Positions 16,933 to 25,876 of a stretch of DNA of 64,000 nt are shown in pieces; position 1 is the stretch's first letter; each line of letters starts with the position of its first letter. Source of the DNA: CAYFVU01 sp964346645 (GTDB lineage Bacteria; Spirochaetota; Spirochaetia; DSM-16054; Sediminispirochaetaceae); assembly GCA_964346645.1 (NCBI GenBank), contig CAYFVU010000005.1, positions 1-64,000 on the forward strand. Reading direction: 5' to 3'. Position numbers and translations under genes: made by a program. The notes below the pieces were generated by a model, which was given only the letters and a program-made list of their open reading frames with translations, searched no databases and was not told where the DNA came from.

Positions 16933-18651
16933 ATGCTCCGGACCATCCCTACACGAAGCGGCTATGCCACTGTTTCGTACGAGGGAAAGTATCTCCACTC
17001 TAAGTACGACCCGTACCGGGAGGCGGAAAGATTCACCGCCGCACAGTCATTCGACGGGGTCGAGGTATGCATACTCATCGAGCCGGGCCTCGATTATCTC
17101 TCCCGCGCGGTCATGAATGCCTGTCCTCACATGCGCTGCATATCCGTCCACTGCAGCGACGCACTGCGGGGATCGGCACGAGACAAAGCTGCCGGCGGTT
17201 CCGCCTCTCACGGTAGCAAGTCCTCCAACATCAGCCCCGGAGGTTTCGAGGCCGAGTTCTATCCCTCCGACGACATCTCTCTCCACGCCTTCCTCGGCCG
17301 CCACATAGACGATGCCGAACTCGCAGCAACGAAGATTCTCGAATGGGAACCCTCCGCTTCCGCCTTCGGAGAGGCATACTCTCGTCTTCTGAATGGGGTC
17401 TACGGCTATGTACGAGAACGGAACGCGTCGCTCAACACCACGGGTCTCTTCGGCAGACGGTGGATAACCCGGCGAATCACCTCGTTTCTCGAGCTCACGG
17501 AGGTCTCCGCGCCGCAGGAGGTCGGCCGCCCGCTCATCGTTGCAGCCTCCGGGCCCTCCCTCGAGAAGAGCCTCCCTCTCATCTCCGCTCATAGAAAACA
17601 CTTCAGTGTGTGGGCTTTCTCCTCCGCCCTCGCTCCCCTCGCCGCCTACGGAGTAGAGCCCGACTGCATTTTTCACAGCGATGCGGGATACTATGCCGCA
17701 CTCTATCTCCGCGGTCTCGGCTCCGGATCCGCCACTCTATCCTCAAGCGAGCCGCGGCCCGCGGAGCATGGCTTCGACGCATATCCGGTATTGGCCGCGC
17801 CCCTTACCGCTTCGACGGACCACGATATATCGGCGGCGCTGCCGCGTCTTATGCTCCTGAGCGAGAGCCGGATGGAGCGTTTCCTGACCGAGGGGCTGCC
17901 GATTCCGCGCCTCGACATACCCTCCCACGGAACCGTTGCCGGTACCGCCTACTACGCCGCCTCGCAACTCGCGCGCAACGCGGTCTTCTTCGCCGGCCTC
18001 GACCTCGCCTACCTCGACACACGAGCCCATGCGGCGGGTCACGCCTTTTATCCGCTGCATCTTTCGACCGCAGATCGTATGCGTCCGCTGCACACGATCT
18101 ACTTCGACCGCTCCCCCCTCGCGGCTGAGTCGCCGCCTTCGAGAAAGGGGAGTTGGCTGCAAAACTCCGCGCTCGAGACCTACTCGCGTTGGTTCGCAAA
18201 CCGCTCTACCGATGCGCGCTTCTTCAGGATAGAGCCTTCCGAGGTCGAGCTCCCCCCTTTCCGGTCGGTGAGAATCGAAGAATTCGAGCGCTATGCCGGT
18301 TCACTCACAGACGAAGGCTCTGGTTCGACAGAGGACCCTGGTGGTCCTGCGGCCTCGTCTCCTCCGATTCCCGCGCCTCCGCTACACGAGAGGATCGCAA
18401 GGGCGAGGCAGTTCACCGAAAAGATACGGAGCCTGAGCGAGGAGCTCGCTGACAGTGAAAACGGCGAAGACGCCGCCGCGTACGTAGAGTCCGACCCCAT
18501 GCTCTACGAATTCTCCGAGGAGTGCAACGTCTCTGCCCTCCTCCGCTTGCGACGCAGCGGGCACAGCTCAGACCTCAAGGAGTTGCTTGAATCTCTTTAC
18601 TCCATGCGCAAAAAAATGGAAACTATCGTGACCGCGTATGAAACACAGTAA
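16933..18651 (+). CDS. DUF115 / MptE-like protein, Maf-type motility accessory family (copy 1)
   Basis: A 572-aa cytoplasmic protein with the DUF115 core: RPLIVAASGPSLEKSLPLI (about residue 197), AAYGVEPDCIFHSDAGYY (about 237) and FFAGLDLAYLDTRAHAAGH (about 350). Relatives include MptE-like pterin kinases and the Maf proteins that transfer nonulosonic acids onto flagellin. In a spirochaete, glycosylation of periplasmic flagellins is a reasonable but unproven role. GGGAGGG precedes ATG 16933. It overlaps copy 2 by 14 bp, so the pair is expressed together. Confidence 0.8.
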   Translation: MLRTIPTRSGYATVSYEGKYLHSKYDPYREAERFTAAQSFDGVEVCILIEPGLDYLSRAVMNACPHMRCISVHCSDALRGSARDKAAGGSASHGSKSSNISPGGFEAEFYPSDDISLHAFLGRHIDDAELAATKILEWEPSASAFGEAYSRLLNGVYGYVRERNASLNTTGLFGRRWITRRITSFLELTEVSAPQEVGRPLIVAASGPSLEKSLPLISAHRKHFSVWAFSSALAPLAAYGVEPDCIFHSDAGYYAALYLRGLGSGSATLSSSEPRPAEHGFDAYPVLAAPLTASTDHDISAALPRLMLLSESRMERFLTEGLPIPRLDIPSHGTVAGTAYYAASQLARNAVFFAGLDLAYLDTRAHAAGHAFYPLHLSTADRMRPLHTIYFDRSPLAAESPPSRKGSWLQNSALETYSRWFANRSTDARFFRIEPSEVELPPFRSVRIEEFERYAGSLTDEGSGSTEDPGGPAASSPPIPAPPLHERIARARQFTEKIRSLSEELADSENGEDAAAYVESDPMLYEFSEECNVSALLRLRRSGHSSDLKELLESLYSMRKKMETIVTAYETQ

Positions 18652-20320
18652 GCTCTTGAAGCAGAACCTCCTCGCCCTCAGCTCCGCCCACCCTTCGCTT
18701 TCGGTGGAGGTAGGGAGGGTCGAGGCCTCATCCCTGATGCAGTTCAGAGCTGCACGCAACGGCAGCCTCATACCCGTGCTGAGTTACGACGGGAGGGAAT
18801 ACCCTCTCCACTCGACCATAGATCCCGTGCGGGAGGGCGAGCGTTTCTACGCCTCCTCGGCTTCGGGAGGTCATCTCGTCTTTTTCGGACTCGGCGCAGG
18901 ATATCACATTCGTCCCTTTCTCGAGCGAAAGGACATCTCCGGTATCCTCATCATAGATTTCGACATCACCCTTTTCCGCTCCATACTCCTCACATTCGAC
19001 CTCCGGGACATCATTCTCGACCGGAGAGTCCGATTTCTCATCGATCCCAGCGAGGAGGAGATATCGGAGGAGATGCTGCACAACTATCTTCCGGCGGTAA
19101 GCGGCGATCTCAAGTTTCTTCGGCTGCGATCCCGAGTACGCACGCTCGAAGAGAAATTCGGTTCCGCAGTAGAGGCGATGCGCAGCGTACTCGACCCCCT
19201 CTCCGAAGATTATTCGGTGCAGTCCTACTTCGGCAAGCGATGGTTCTTCAACACCGTGATGAATCTAGAGATAGCGGAGAATGCGGGAAACAGACTCTCA
19301 CCCCTCCGCAAGGCCCTCATCACCGCCGCAGGCCCCTCTCTCGAAACACAGATAGACACGCTTCGGGAGGAGAGGAGAAGCGGCACCATCATCGCCACAG
19401 ACACCTCGCTTCCTATCCTACTCCACCACGGGATCGTCCCCGACATGGTGATCTCGATAGACTGTCAGCACATTACCTACCACCACTTCATGCAGGGGTA
19501 TCCACGCGAGGTACCTCTGGTGCTCGATCTCGCTTCGCCTCGTCATCTCACCGGCATCTCCGAACAACCAGTCTTCTTTACCAGCGGTCACCCCTTCTCC
19601 AAATTCGTGAACGGAAAGTGGAGAAAGTTTCCCCACATCGATACCTCGGGGGGAAACGTATCGCATGCGGCGGTGAGTCTCGCAGATGCACTCGGCGCAC
19701 AGACCATCCTCCTCTTCGGCGCCGACTTCTCCTTTCCAAAAGGAAAGAGCTATGCCCGCGGGACCTACCTCTACCCCCACTTTCGATCAAAAGAGACGCG
19801 GCTCGAACCGACCGAGACCGCCTTCTTTTCCTTCATCTTCCGTAATCCCGAAATCCTGCGAAACGAGAGTTCCGATCCGATACGTTATACTACGAAACCG
19901 ATGATAAGCTACAAAAAGCGGCTCGAGGAGGCGAGCGGCCGACTGCGAGCACGTCTCGTACCCGTCGCGGGTGAAGGGGAACCACTAGAGCCCGCTGCTC
20001 CCGCAAAACGTTCCGCCGACAGCTCGATCGTCGGGACGATGTTCACCGCCGGTTCCGCATCAATGGACTGGAGGGGTTTTCTCGCCTGGTACGATTCTAT
20101 TCTCAGCGAGCTTCCCGAGCCGACCGAATCACTCGCCGCCTACCGGGCCGAATTGAGCCAGGAACAGATGGACGCGGTCACGACTCTCTTTCCCGCCTCC
20201 GCCGCTATCCGGAGGGAGCAGGAGATAGAGGGCTACCAATCGACCGGCGCGAGGATACTGAGGGATGTAATCGAGTGGAGCCGCTCGGTCATTCGGCATC
20301 AACTCGCATCCGGCTCGTAG
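18638..20320 (+). CDS. DUF115 / MptE-like protein, Maf-type motility accessory family (copy 2)
   Basis: A 560-aa paralogue of the preceding gene. The core motifs are RKALITAAGPSLETQIDTL (about residue 227), LHHGIVPDMVISIDCQHI (about 268), HIDTSGGNVSHAAVSLADAL and ILLFGADFSFPKGK (about 365). The N-terminal 110 residues include a nucleotide-binding-like VFFGLGAGYHIRPFL. Sequence divergence between the copies suggests distinct substrates. ATG 18638 lies in the end of copy 1. The 3' end overlaps the convergent AmmB gene by 22 bp. Confidence 0.82.
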   Translation: MKHSKLLKQNLLALSSAHPSLSVEVGRVEASSLMQFRAARNGSLIPVLSYDGREYPLHSTIDPVREGERFYASSASGGHLVFFGLGAGYHIRPFLERKDISGILIIDFDITLFRSILLTFDLRDIILDRRVRFLIDPSEEEISEEMLHNYLPAVSGDLKFLRLRSRVRTLEEKFGSAVEAMRSVLDPLSEDYSVQSYFGKRWFFNTVMNLEIAENAGNRLSPLRKALITAAGPSLETQIDTLREERRSGTIIATDTSLPILLHHGIVPDMVISIDCQHITYHHFMQGYPREVPLVLDLASPRHLTGISEQPVFFTSGHPFSKFVNGKWRKFPHIDTSGGNVSHAAVSLADALGAQTILLFGADFSFPKGKSYARGTYLYPHFRSKETRLEPTETAFFSFIFRNPEILRNESSDPIRYTTKPMISYKKRLEEASGRLRARLVPVAGEGEPLEPAAPAKRSADSSIVGTMFTAGSASMDWRGFLAWYDSILSELPEPTESLAAYRAELSQEQMDAVTTLFPASAAIRREQEIEGYQSTGARILRDVIEWSRSVIRHQLASGS

Positions 20321-21174
20321 ACGATGCCGGCGTAGCCCACAAAGGAGTCACCGGGATGCACATCGTGGCTGCTCGCATAGCCGATGACCCTTCCCTTCTC
20401 CACTCCCTTGTGTTCGGCGAAGGAGATCGCCGCCGCCGCGGCGCCTGATGAGCAGGCGGCCTTGTGCTCGTTGCCGATCCGCAGCACCTCCTCGGCATCC
20501 ATATTCCGCATGGCTTCGACTATGGCTCCGTCGTTCTCCTCTTTCACCCAACGATATGCATCATCTCCTGTTCCCTTGGGGGTAAACCCGAAGCTCGGAC
20601 CGTAGTGGGTGAGATCGGTGGAGCCGATTACTACTACCTTTTTCTCGAGCTCCTCGGCCGTCTCTGCGCAGAGTCGGCCGAGGACTCGAGCCTCCGCTCC
20701 TGCGCCGGCCCTCAGCCACACCACGTTTCGGTCGGGAAAGAGCTTTTTTACGAAGGGAAGATTTACCTCCACGGTGTTGTCTGGGACCTTGTCCGCCCCC
20801 ACAGTGACGGAGTTCTCGTTTCGTGCCCGGCGGGAGAGCCGGTCGACGAACTCCTTGTCCGACATGAGAGGACCGAACGGAGTTTCGAATCCGTCCTCCT
20901 GTGCGACAAGCAGTCCTTCGCCTTTGTGCATGTGTCCGCCGACCACGATTACGGAATCGCAATCTGCACTGAGATAACGGATAGTCTTATAGGCGAGCTT
21001 TCCAGAGAAGGCCCACCCGGCGTGCGGGACCACGGCGGAGATGCCGCGCCTCTCTGCTCCTTCGGCCTCGGATCTCCACTCCTTCTCCCACTCATCGAGT
21101 ATGTGCTCCGTCTCTTTTTCAGAGCTCGGATACCAACCTGCGGGAAGTGTTCGGGGTCGTACTGTGTCACTCAT
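20299..21174 (-). CDS. amrB: AmmeMemoRadiSam system protein B (MEMO-like)
   Basis: A 291-aa protein of the MEMO1/class III extradiol dioxygenase-like fold. Diagnostic segments are AVVPHAGWAFSGKLAY (about residue 48), VVGGHMHKGEG (about 77), FGPLMSDKEFVDRL, VEVNLPFVKKLFP, GSTDLTHYGPSFG (about 190) and the C-terminal SFVGYAGIVYE. In many genomes it is encoded with AMMECR1 and a radical-SAM protein; neither is in this window. The biochemical role is unsettled. Strong GGAGG sites precede ATG 21174. Confidence 0.9.
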   Translation of the reverse strand: MSDTVRPRTLPAGWYPSSEKETEHILDEWEKEWRSEAEGAERRGISAVVPHAGWAFSGKLAYKTIRYLSADCDSVIVVGGHMHKGEGLLVAQEDGFETPFGPLMSDKEFVDRLSRRARNENSVTVGADKVPDNTVEVNLPFVKKLFPDRNVVWLRAGAGAEARVLGRLCAETAEELEKKVVVIGSTDLTHYGPSFGFTPKGTGDDAYRWVKEENDGAIVEAMRNMDAEEVLRIGNEHKAACSSGAAAAAISFAEHKGVEKGRVIGYASSHDVHPGDSFVGYAGIVYEPDAS

Positions 21175-21193
21175 ACGCTCCTCCTCTACCTCC

Positions 21194-21223
21194 TATTTTA
21201 AGATATAGCCCCGTCTCGTCTCA
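21194..21223 (-). promoter_or_regulatory. Promoter for amrB
   Basis: TTGAGA (21223-21218) and TAAAAT (21199-21194), 18 nt apart, lie upstream of a purine-rich leader with two GGAGG motifs. Confidence 0.5.
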
Positions 21224-21270
21224 ATCCTCCACGAGAGGGTGAAACGCCTGTAGGCCGTAATAAAAATAGT

Positions 21271-21298
21271 TTGTCTTTTCGCTCATTTTCTATATAAT
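21271..21298 (+). promoter_or_regulatory. Consensus promoter giving a leaderless mRNA
   Basis: TTGTCT and a perfect TATAAT are 16 nt apart. The ATG at 21305 is exactly 7 nt past the -10 box, where transcription should begin. No Shine-Dalgarno is possible. Confidence 0.75.
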
Positions 21299-21304
21299 GG
21301 CGGT

Positions 21305-22465
21305 ATGGAACAGGGGAAACTCAAGATAGTCAACACGGCAGCTCTGCTTATCCTCATCCTCCTCTGCGGCTCGGTCCTCATCGTCGGACTCGAGCGCAGC
21401 AACTCCACCCGCGAGACAGCCTTCGTCCACTTTACCTCCCTCTGGAACAGGGCAGAACGCCTCTTTCAGGAGGACGATGGGAGGAAAAACCGCGTATTCG
21501 AAGAACTGAGGCAGGATCTCAGAGATACGAGGCAGCTGCGCAGCTTCATAATCTACGACGATACCGAGCTCATATACTACGTCTACGGCCGGAGCTCCGA
21601 GGATGTACACTTCGCCACCGCAGGCGACGAAAAGTACCGCTCGACGGTTACCCTGACCAAGGATTCTCCCTTCGACATCTCTCTCAACCGCAGCGACGGC
21701 GGAGATTTTACCGCAGAGGCGGTATATACGACTTTTAGCAAGAGAGAGGTCTTCGGCATCACCCAGACCCTTCTTCTCGGACTCGTGCTGCTCGCGATCG
21801 CGCTCGTCGTTTTCATCGCCATCGCTGCGCGAGAGGAGAAGAGGGCCCGTGTCATATACGCAGGTGCACCGGCGCACGGTGAGGATCAGCAAACCGGAGA
21901 CCACGACGAATCATTTACTCGCTCTACCCTTCCGAGCGAGACGAAGGATGAGGGGCTCTACTCGGAGTACAGCGGTTTCTGCCGCAAGATGTTTCTGCGT
22001 CCCCGTCTCGAGAGCGAGCTGAAGCGGGCGGCCGCCTTCGATCAAGACCTCGTCCTCTCCTTCATACGCTGTCTCGACGATTCCCGCGAGCACGTAGAGG
22101 GTGCCGCCGAGGAGGGCAGCAAGGAGCTCCACGAAAGGGCGATGTCCTTCTTTCCCTTCCAAGATCTGCTCTTCGAGTACGACAACAACACTTTCGCGGT
22201 CATTCTCCCGAACACCGATCTCGATCAGGGCATCGAACTGCTCACCAAATTTCAGCACCACCTCTTCGAGACGGAGGGCTGCTGCCAATTCGAAACCGCC
22301 GTGGGCCTGAGCTCGAGAAACGGGCGGCTCATAGACCATGAGCGTATCATTACCGAGACGAATGCCGCGCTCGAGAAGGCGGTTGAAGATCCGGAAACCA
22401 AGCTCATCGGCTTCCGTCCCGACCCAGGCAAGTACCGCTCCTTCGTGGCAAAGGGCAAGGTCTGA
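21305..22465 (+). CDS. Two-TM membrane protein with degenerate GGDEF domain
   Basis: A 386-aa protein: membrane segment at residues 12-28 (TAALLILILLCGSVLIV), a periplasmic domain of about 115 residues, a second segment (TLLLGLVLLAIALVVFIAIA, about 158-177), a linker and a C-terminal domain. The latter resembles GGDEF (DNNTFAVILPNTDLDQGIEL matches the EEFAVILPNTD region), but the GG(D/E)EF signature itself reads EYDNNTF. Cyclase activity is therefore unlikely; it may bind a ligand or a partner. It is transcribed alone from the promoter at 21271-21298. Confidence 0.75.
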   Translation: MEQGKLKIVNTAALLILILLCGSVLIVGLERSNSTRETAFVHFTSLWNRAERLFQEDDGRKNRVFEELRQDLRDTRQLRSFIIYDDTELIYYVYGRSSEDVHFATAGDEKYRSTVTLTKDSPFDISLNRSDGGDFTAEAVYTTFSKREVFGITQTLLLGLVLLAIALVVFIAIAAREEKRARVIYAGAPAHGEDQQTGDHDESFTRSTLPSETKDEGLYSEYSGFCRKMFLRPRLESELKRAAAFDQDLVLSFIRCLDDSREHVEGAAEEGSKELHERAMSFFPFQDLLFEYDNNTFAVILPNTDLDQGIELLTKFQHHLFETEGCCQFETAVGLSSRNGRLIDHERIITETNAALEKAVEDPETKLIGFRPDPGKYRSFVAKGKV

Positions 22466-22488
22466 AGTCGCATCGGCTCCAACGCGCT

Positions 22489-23550
22489 CTACTCCGAGAG
22501 GGCCGTCTCTATATCGTCCAGCCCTGAGGTCAGGCCGATGAGCATCTGCTCGGGCACGGTGTAGATTCTCCCCTCGTAGCGCACGAGATAACCTCCGCCT
22601 CTTCCGCCGGGAGAGCCGTTCCCGCCTTCTGCCCCTGCGGCATCCGCCGCCCCCGCAGCCGTGCGCTCTAAGAAGAGGCAGCGCTCCCGCGTTCCGCGGC
22701 CGGTTTCCACTGCGACGGCGATTAGCGTTCTGCCGAACTGCTCTGCAAGCTCGCCGCTATTCGCATCTCCGAGGTATACGAGCCCCTCCACACGAAACAG
22801 CGAGCGCAGCGTTGAGCGGACCATCTCCTCATCCAGAACTACCTCGCCGGATCCGCCGATTACGGAGCCGTTCCAGATACCCTCTCCGGACCCGTCTTCG
22901 CTGCGCTCGAGGCGAACCGCAAAAGAGGCTCCCTCCCCCTCCTCCGCCCGGCGAAACTCCACTGCGGCGACCGAATCGTAGCTCAGCCCATCGGAGAATA
23001 GGGAGAGATCAGCCCAATGGGAGTGATCTCGACTCAACAGATTGGAAATATCCTGTCCTTCATAGATACTTTCGTCTGAGCTCCGCACGTACCTCCTCGC
23101 AGAGCCTGCGACCTCATCGCCGATCCGCAGCGTGCGTGTACGCAACTCGGTGTTCCTGCTGTTCTCACGCATAACCAGACTCCCCTCGTAGTCCCGGGAA
23201 TAGGCGCTCCACTCCTCTGCCCCGCTGTCCACACGGACGAATATCTCGTAGTTCTTCAGTGTATCGAAGAGCGAGGCAACAGCCTCCGTCGACGCGGGGA
23301 TTCTCGATGAATCCACCGCTGCCGAGAGTTGCCAGCTCCCTTTTGCTTTGAAGAGACGGGTTTCGGCAGGAGCCGCTCCGGAAGCCCTCAGCACTACCTC
23401 GTCGACGCTGTCGAGCAGCTCAGCTTCGAAGAGTCTTCGCCCCTGCGCCTCTTCGCTCCCCTTCAGATACCATCTTCCTCCGACGAAATAGCCGATCAGC
23501 AGCAGAACCACGAGAGCGGAGAGCACCGTGACCTTGCTTCGGTAGCTCAT
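22489..23550 (-). CDS. DUF4340 domain protein of ABC cassette
   Basis: A 353-aa protein anchored by an N-terminal membrane segment (KVTVLSALVVLLLIGYFVGG). The body shows the DUF4340 pattern: VDEVVLRASG, WQLSAAVDSSRIPASTEAV, an Arg/Glu-rich middle and VRYEGRIYTVPEQML near the end. Start ATG 23550 overlaps the GldG-like stop as ATGA. The long frame reading further upstream is an accidental extension through the other gene. It is the last gene of the GldA-GldF-GldG-DUF4340 unit, a common partnership. Confidence 0.82.
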   Translation of the reverse strand: MSYRSKVTVLSALVVLLLIGYFVGGRWYLKGSEEAQGRRLFEAELLDSVDEVVLRASGAAPAETRLFKAKGSWQLSAAVDSSRIPASTEAVASLFDTLKNYEIFVRVDSGAEEWSAYSRDYEGSLVMRENSRNTELRTRTLRIGDEVAGSARRYVRSSDESIYEGQDISNLLSRDHSHWADLSLFSDGLSYDSVAAVEFRRAEEGEGASFAVRLERSEDGSGEGIWNGSVIGGSGEVVLDEEMVRSTLRSLFRVEGLVYLGDANSGELAEQFGRTLIAVAVETGRGTRERCLFLERTAAGAADAAGAEGGNGSPGGRGGGYLVRYEGRIYTVPEQMLIGLTSGLDDIETALSE

Positions 23551-25148
23551 GAGCTCCTCCTTCTGCGTATGAAGCTGCGCAGGAGACCGAATCCCGCAAT
23601 GAGCAGGGGCACGAAGAGGAGATTGATGACCCGGGAAAAGCCGTACTGCAGCTCCGCCCGCTCCCGGGACATGCGGTCCAGTCCCTGATGCCGCACATTC
23701 CTCGTCCGTATCTGCATCATGTCCTCGTTCAAGGCCAGCCAGTCGATGCAGTTCTCCGCAAAATCCAGATTGTACATGCTGTCCGAGTATCTGATAAAGT
23801 CCGATGCGAAGTCGCTGTCTCCTATCACCACCATCCTGCTCTTCTCGTCTGCCTCCGTTGCCGCATAGGGGTGATCTACGCGCCCCTCGAGGGCGAGGGC
23901 GACGGAATACGGGCCGCCGCCGAAGTCCCCTGCTTCTCTCACGCTCCCCTCCGTTCCTCGTTCGGCCTCTTCCGTCCCTTGCTCTGCCCCCTCCGGATAG
24001 AAGCTCGAGCTGCGGTACGGATTCGTCCTGAAAGGTGCATCCATGATCCACGACTTGGTAGAAGAGCTGATAAGACTCTCTATCCTGAGCTCTTCGCTCT
24101 CCTCGTACTCGAGAGGACTCGCCCACAACAGATCGAGACCTCCGAAACGTGCGCTTATGGGATGTGATGACTCGGCGCCGCTGCTGCGGATCCGCATCCA
24201 GTGCGGGTATGGATCGAGTATCTCCCAATTCGTCCCCAGCGAGCTGCTGCGCGGTATGCGGAAGCGGCGTGCAAATGCATCGAGGAGCAGCGACCTCTCT
24301 ACCCGTACCCCGTAGTCCGACAAGAGGTCGAGCAGCGGATTAGACTCTTTTAGTTTCTCCGCCTCCAGACTGCCGAAGACATTCACGTCCACTCCCTCGA
24401 CGGCGAAGAGCACCCTTCCCCCACGGGCCACGTATTCGTCTATCCGTCGCACCGTTTCGATATCGATTCCCGCGGCTCCGAATACCACGAGGAGATCGCT
24501 CTCCTCCGGTATCGGCTCCTCTCCGGTAAAGGGCGCGATCCGATACCTCTGCGACAGATGGCCTCGAAAGAGGCTGTAGCTGTTCTCGACGGTCCTCTCG
24601 GGATGGCTGACGAGAACGGCGATCTTCTTCTCCTCGGGTTTCAGCACCCGGCGCACAGCTGATGTAAGCTCGTACTCCAGGGTCTCGAGCCGCAGGGCCA
24701 GCGGAATGACCTCGCTGCGGTCCCGATACTGCACGAGTATACCGGAGTATATATTTGCGTAGGTTTTCTGATTGTCCTCTACGACCTCGATCTGCCGCGG
24801 ATAGATCCCGAGCCCCTCGATCCTCTCCTGCACTTCCTCTTCGGAGGGATCGACAACCCGAAGGGCTATTCTCCCCCGCCCGTAGGCGCGATACTCACGC
24901 AGCAGGTCCTCGATGGTCTCGGGAACCGTCGTCACCTGCCGGAGCTTGTCGGATACGTAGTAGCTTATACGCAGCTTTCCCTCTATCTCCCGAAACAGGT
25001 TCTTCGAGACATCGGAGATCGTGTAGACACTGTTCTCCGTGAGGTCGATGCGGGTAAAGAAGCGGCTGCCGTTGAGACCGATCAAAAATACCACTAGCAG
25101 GCTGAGAACCGTCAGCACTATTTCCTTTCTCAATTGACGCCCGGCCAT
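23547..25148 (-). CDS. GldG-like ABC-associated auxiliary protein
   Basis: A 533-aa protein with an N-terminal membrane segment (VLTVLSLLVVFLIGLNG), the family signature FFTRIDLTENSVYTIS directly after it, a large extracytoplasmic alpha/beta domain (AVLVSHPERTVENS; YVARGGRVLFAVEG; VVIGDSDFASDFIRYSDS) and a C-terminal membrane segment with Arg-rich tail. It matches GldG and related auxiliary subunits of ABC-2 exporters. ATG 25148 is preferred over GTG 25160, which touches the GGAGG ribosome site. Substrate of the exporter is unknown. Confidence 0.85.
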   Translation of the reverse strand: MAGRQLRKEIVLTVLSLLVVFLIGLNGSRFFTRIDLTENSVYTISDVSKNLFREIEGKLRISYYVSDKLRQVTTVPETIEDLLREYRAYGRGRIALRVVDPSEEEVQERIEGLGIYPRQIEVVEDNQKTYANIYSGILVQYRDRSEVIPLALRLETLEYELTSAVRRVLKPEEKKIAVLVSHPERTVENSYSLFRGHLSQRYRIAPFTGEEPIPEESDLLVVFGAAGIDIETVRRIDEYVARGGRVLFAVEGVDVNVFGSLEAEKLKESNPLLDLLSDYGVRVERSLLLDAFARRFRIPRSSSLGTNWEILDPYPHWMRIRSSGAESSHPISARFGGLDLLWASPLEYEESEELRIESLISSSTKSWIMDAPFRTNPYRSSSFYPEGAEQGTEEAERGTEGSVREAGDFGGGPYSVALALEGRVDHPYAATEADEKSRMVVIGDSDFASDFIRYSDSMYNLDFAENCIDWLALNEDMMQIRTRNVRHQGLDRMSRERAELQYGFSRVINLLFVPLLIAGFGLLRSFIRRRRSS

Positions 25149-25150
25149 GA

Positions 25151-25876
25151 CTATCTCCACCTCCTGAACACCAGCACCTTGGCGGTGCCGTAGAGAAAGA
25201 CGAAGGCCGAGAGGAGGAAGAAGAGGAGGTCTCGCGTATCCATTACTCCTCTCGTAAAACTCTGAAAACGGTACTGCAGGCTGAACTCCATCAAGAACGA
25301 GGAGACCGGCTCCGGCAGCTGCAGAAAGAGGGTGATGCTGCGGAGGAAGGTAACGAGTAGCAAACCGGAGAGGCCGACGATGAAGGCGCTTATCTGATGA
25401 GTGGAAAGTGCCGAGACGAAGAGTCCGAAGGCGAGGCCGCTCGCCGCGAGGAGAAAGGTGCCGATGTACTCTCCCAGGATTTCACCGGAGTCGAAATCCC
25501 CTAACGGTGTGAGGGTCCATGGCACGGGCAGGGTCAGCAGCAACATTACCGTCACCAGAGAGAGCGCGGCGAGGTACTTGCCCGCCACCACTTCGAACTC
25601 ACGCATCGGCAGGGTGAGCAGCAGCTCGTCGGTGCCGCTGCGCCGCTCCTCGGCAAAACTGCGCATGGTGAGCGCCGGCAATATGAAGGAGTAGAGCAGA
25701 GGGAAAATCCCGAAGTAGGAACGGAGCGATGCGACGTTTCTCGCAAGAAACTGTTCCACGAAAAATAGGTGGATGGAGGCGGCGAGCACGAAGAAGAGCA
25801 GCGCGAGGTAGGCTACGGGTGAGTTTACGTAGACACGGAGCTCCTTTTGCACGAGACCTGCAATTCTACGTAGCAT
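25151..25876 (-). CDS. ABC-2 type permease, GldF-like
   Basis: A 241-aa polytopic protein with about six membrane segments. The segment MRSFAEERRSGTDELLLTLP (about residue 71) is the typical cytoplasmic loop of ABC-2 permeases such as GldF and NosY-like proteins. Start ATG 25876 begins MLRRIAGLVQKELRVY, the usual opening of the family, and overlaps the ATPase gene by 11 nt. The frame upstream of this ATG lies inside the ATPase gene and is not native. Confidence 0.87.
   Translation of the reverse strand: MLRRIAGLVQKELRVYVNSPVAYLALLFFVLAASIHLFFVEQFLARNVASLRSYFGIFPLLYSFILPALTMRSFAEERRSGTDELLLTLPMREFEVVAGKYLAALSLVTVMLLLTLPVPWTLTPLGDFDSGEILGEYIGTFLLAASGLAFGLFVSALSTHQISAFIVGLSGLLLVTFLRSITLFLQLPEPVSSFLMEFSLQYRFQSFTRGVMDTRDLLFFLLSAFVFLYGTAKVLVFRRWR

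Noticed and set aside
23551..24228. Long N-terminal extension of the DUF4340 frame
   Set aside because: It runs through the GldG-like gene in another frame; ATG 23550 with ATGA overlap is the natural start.
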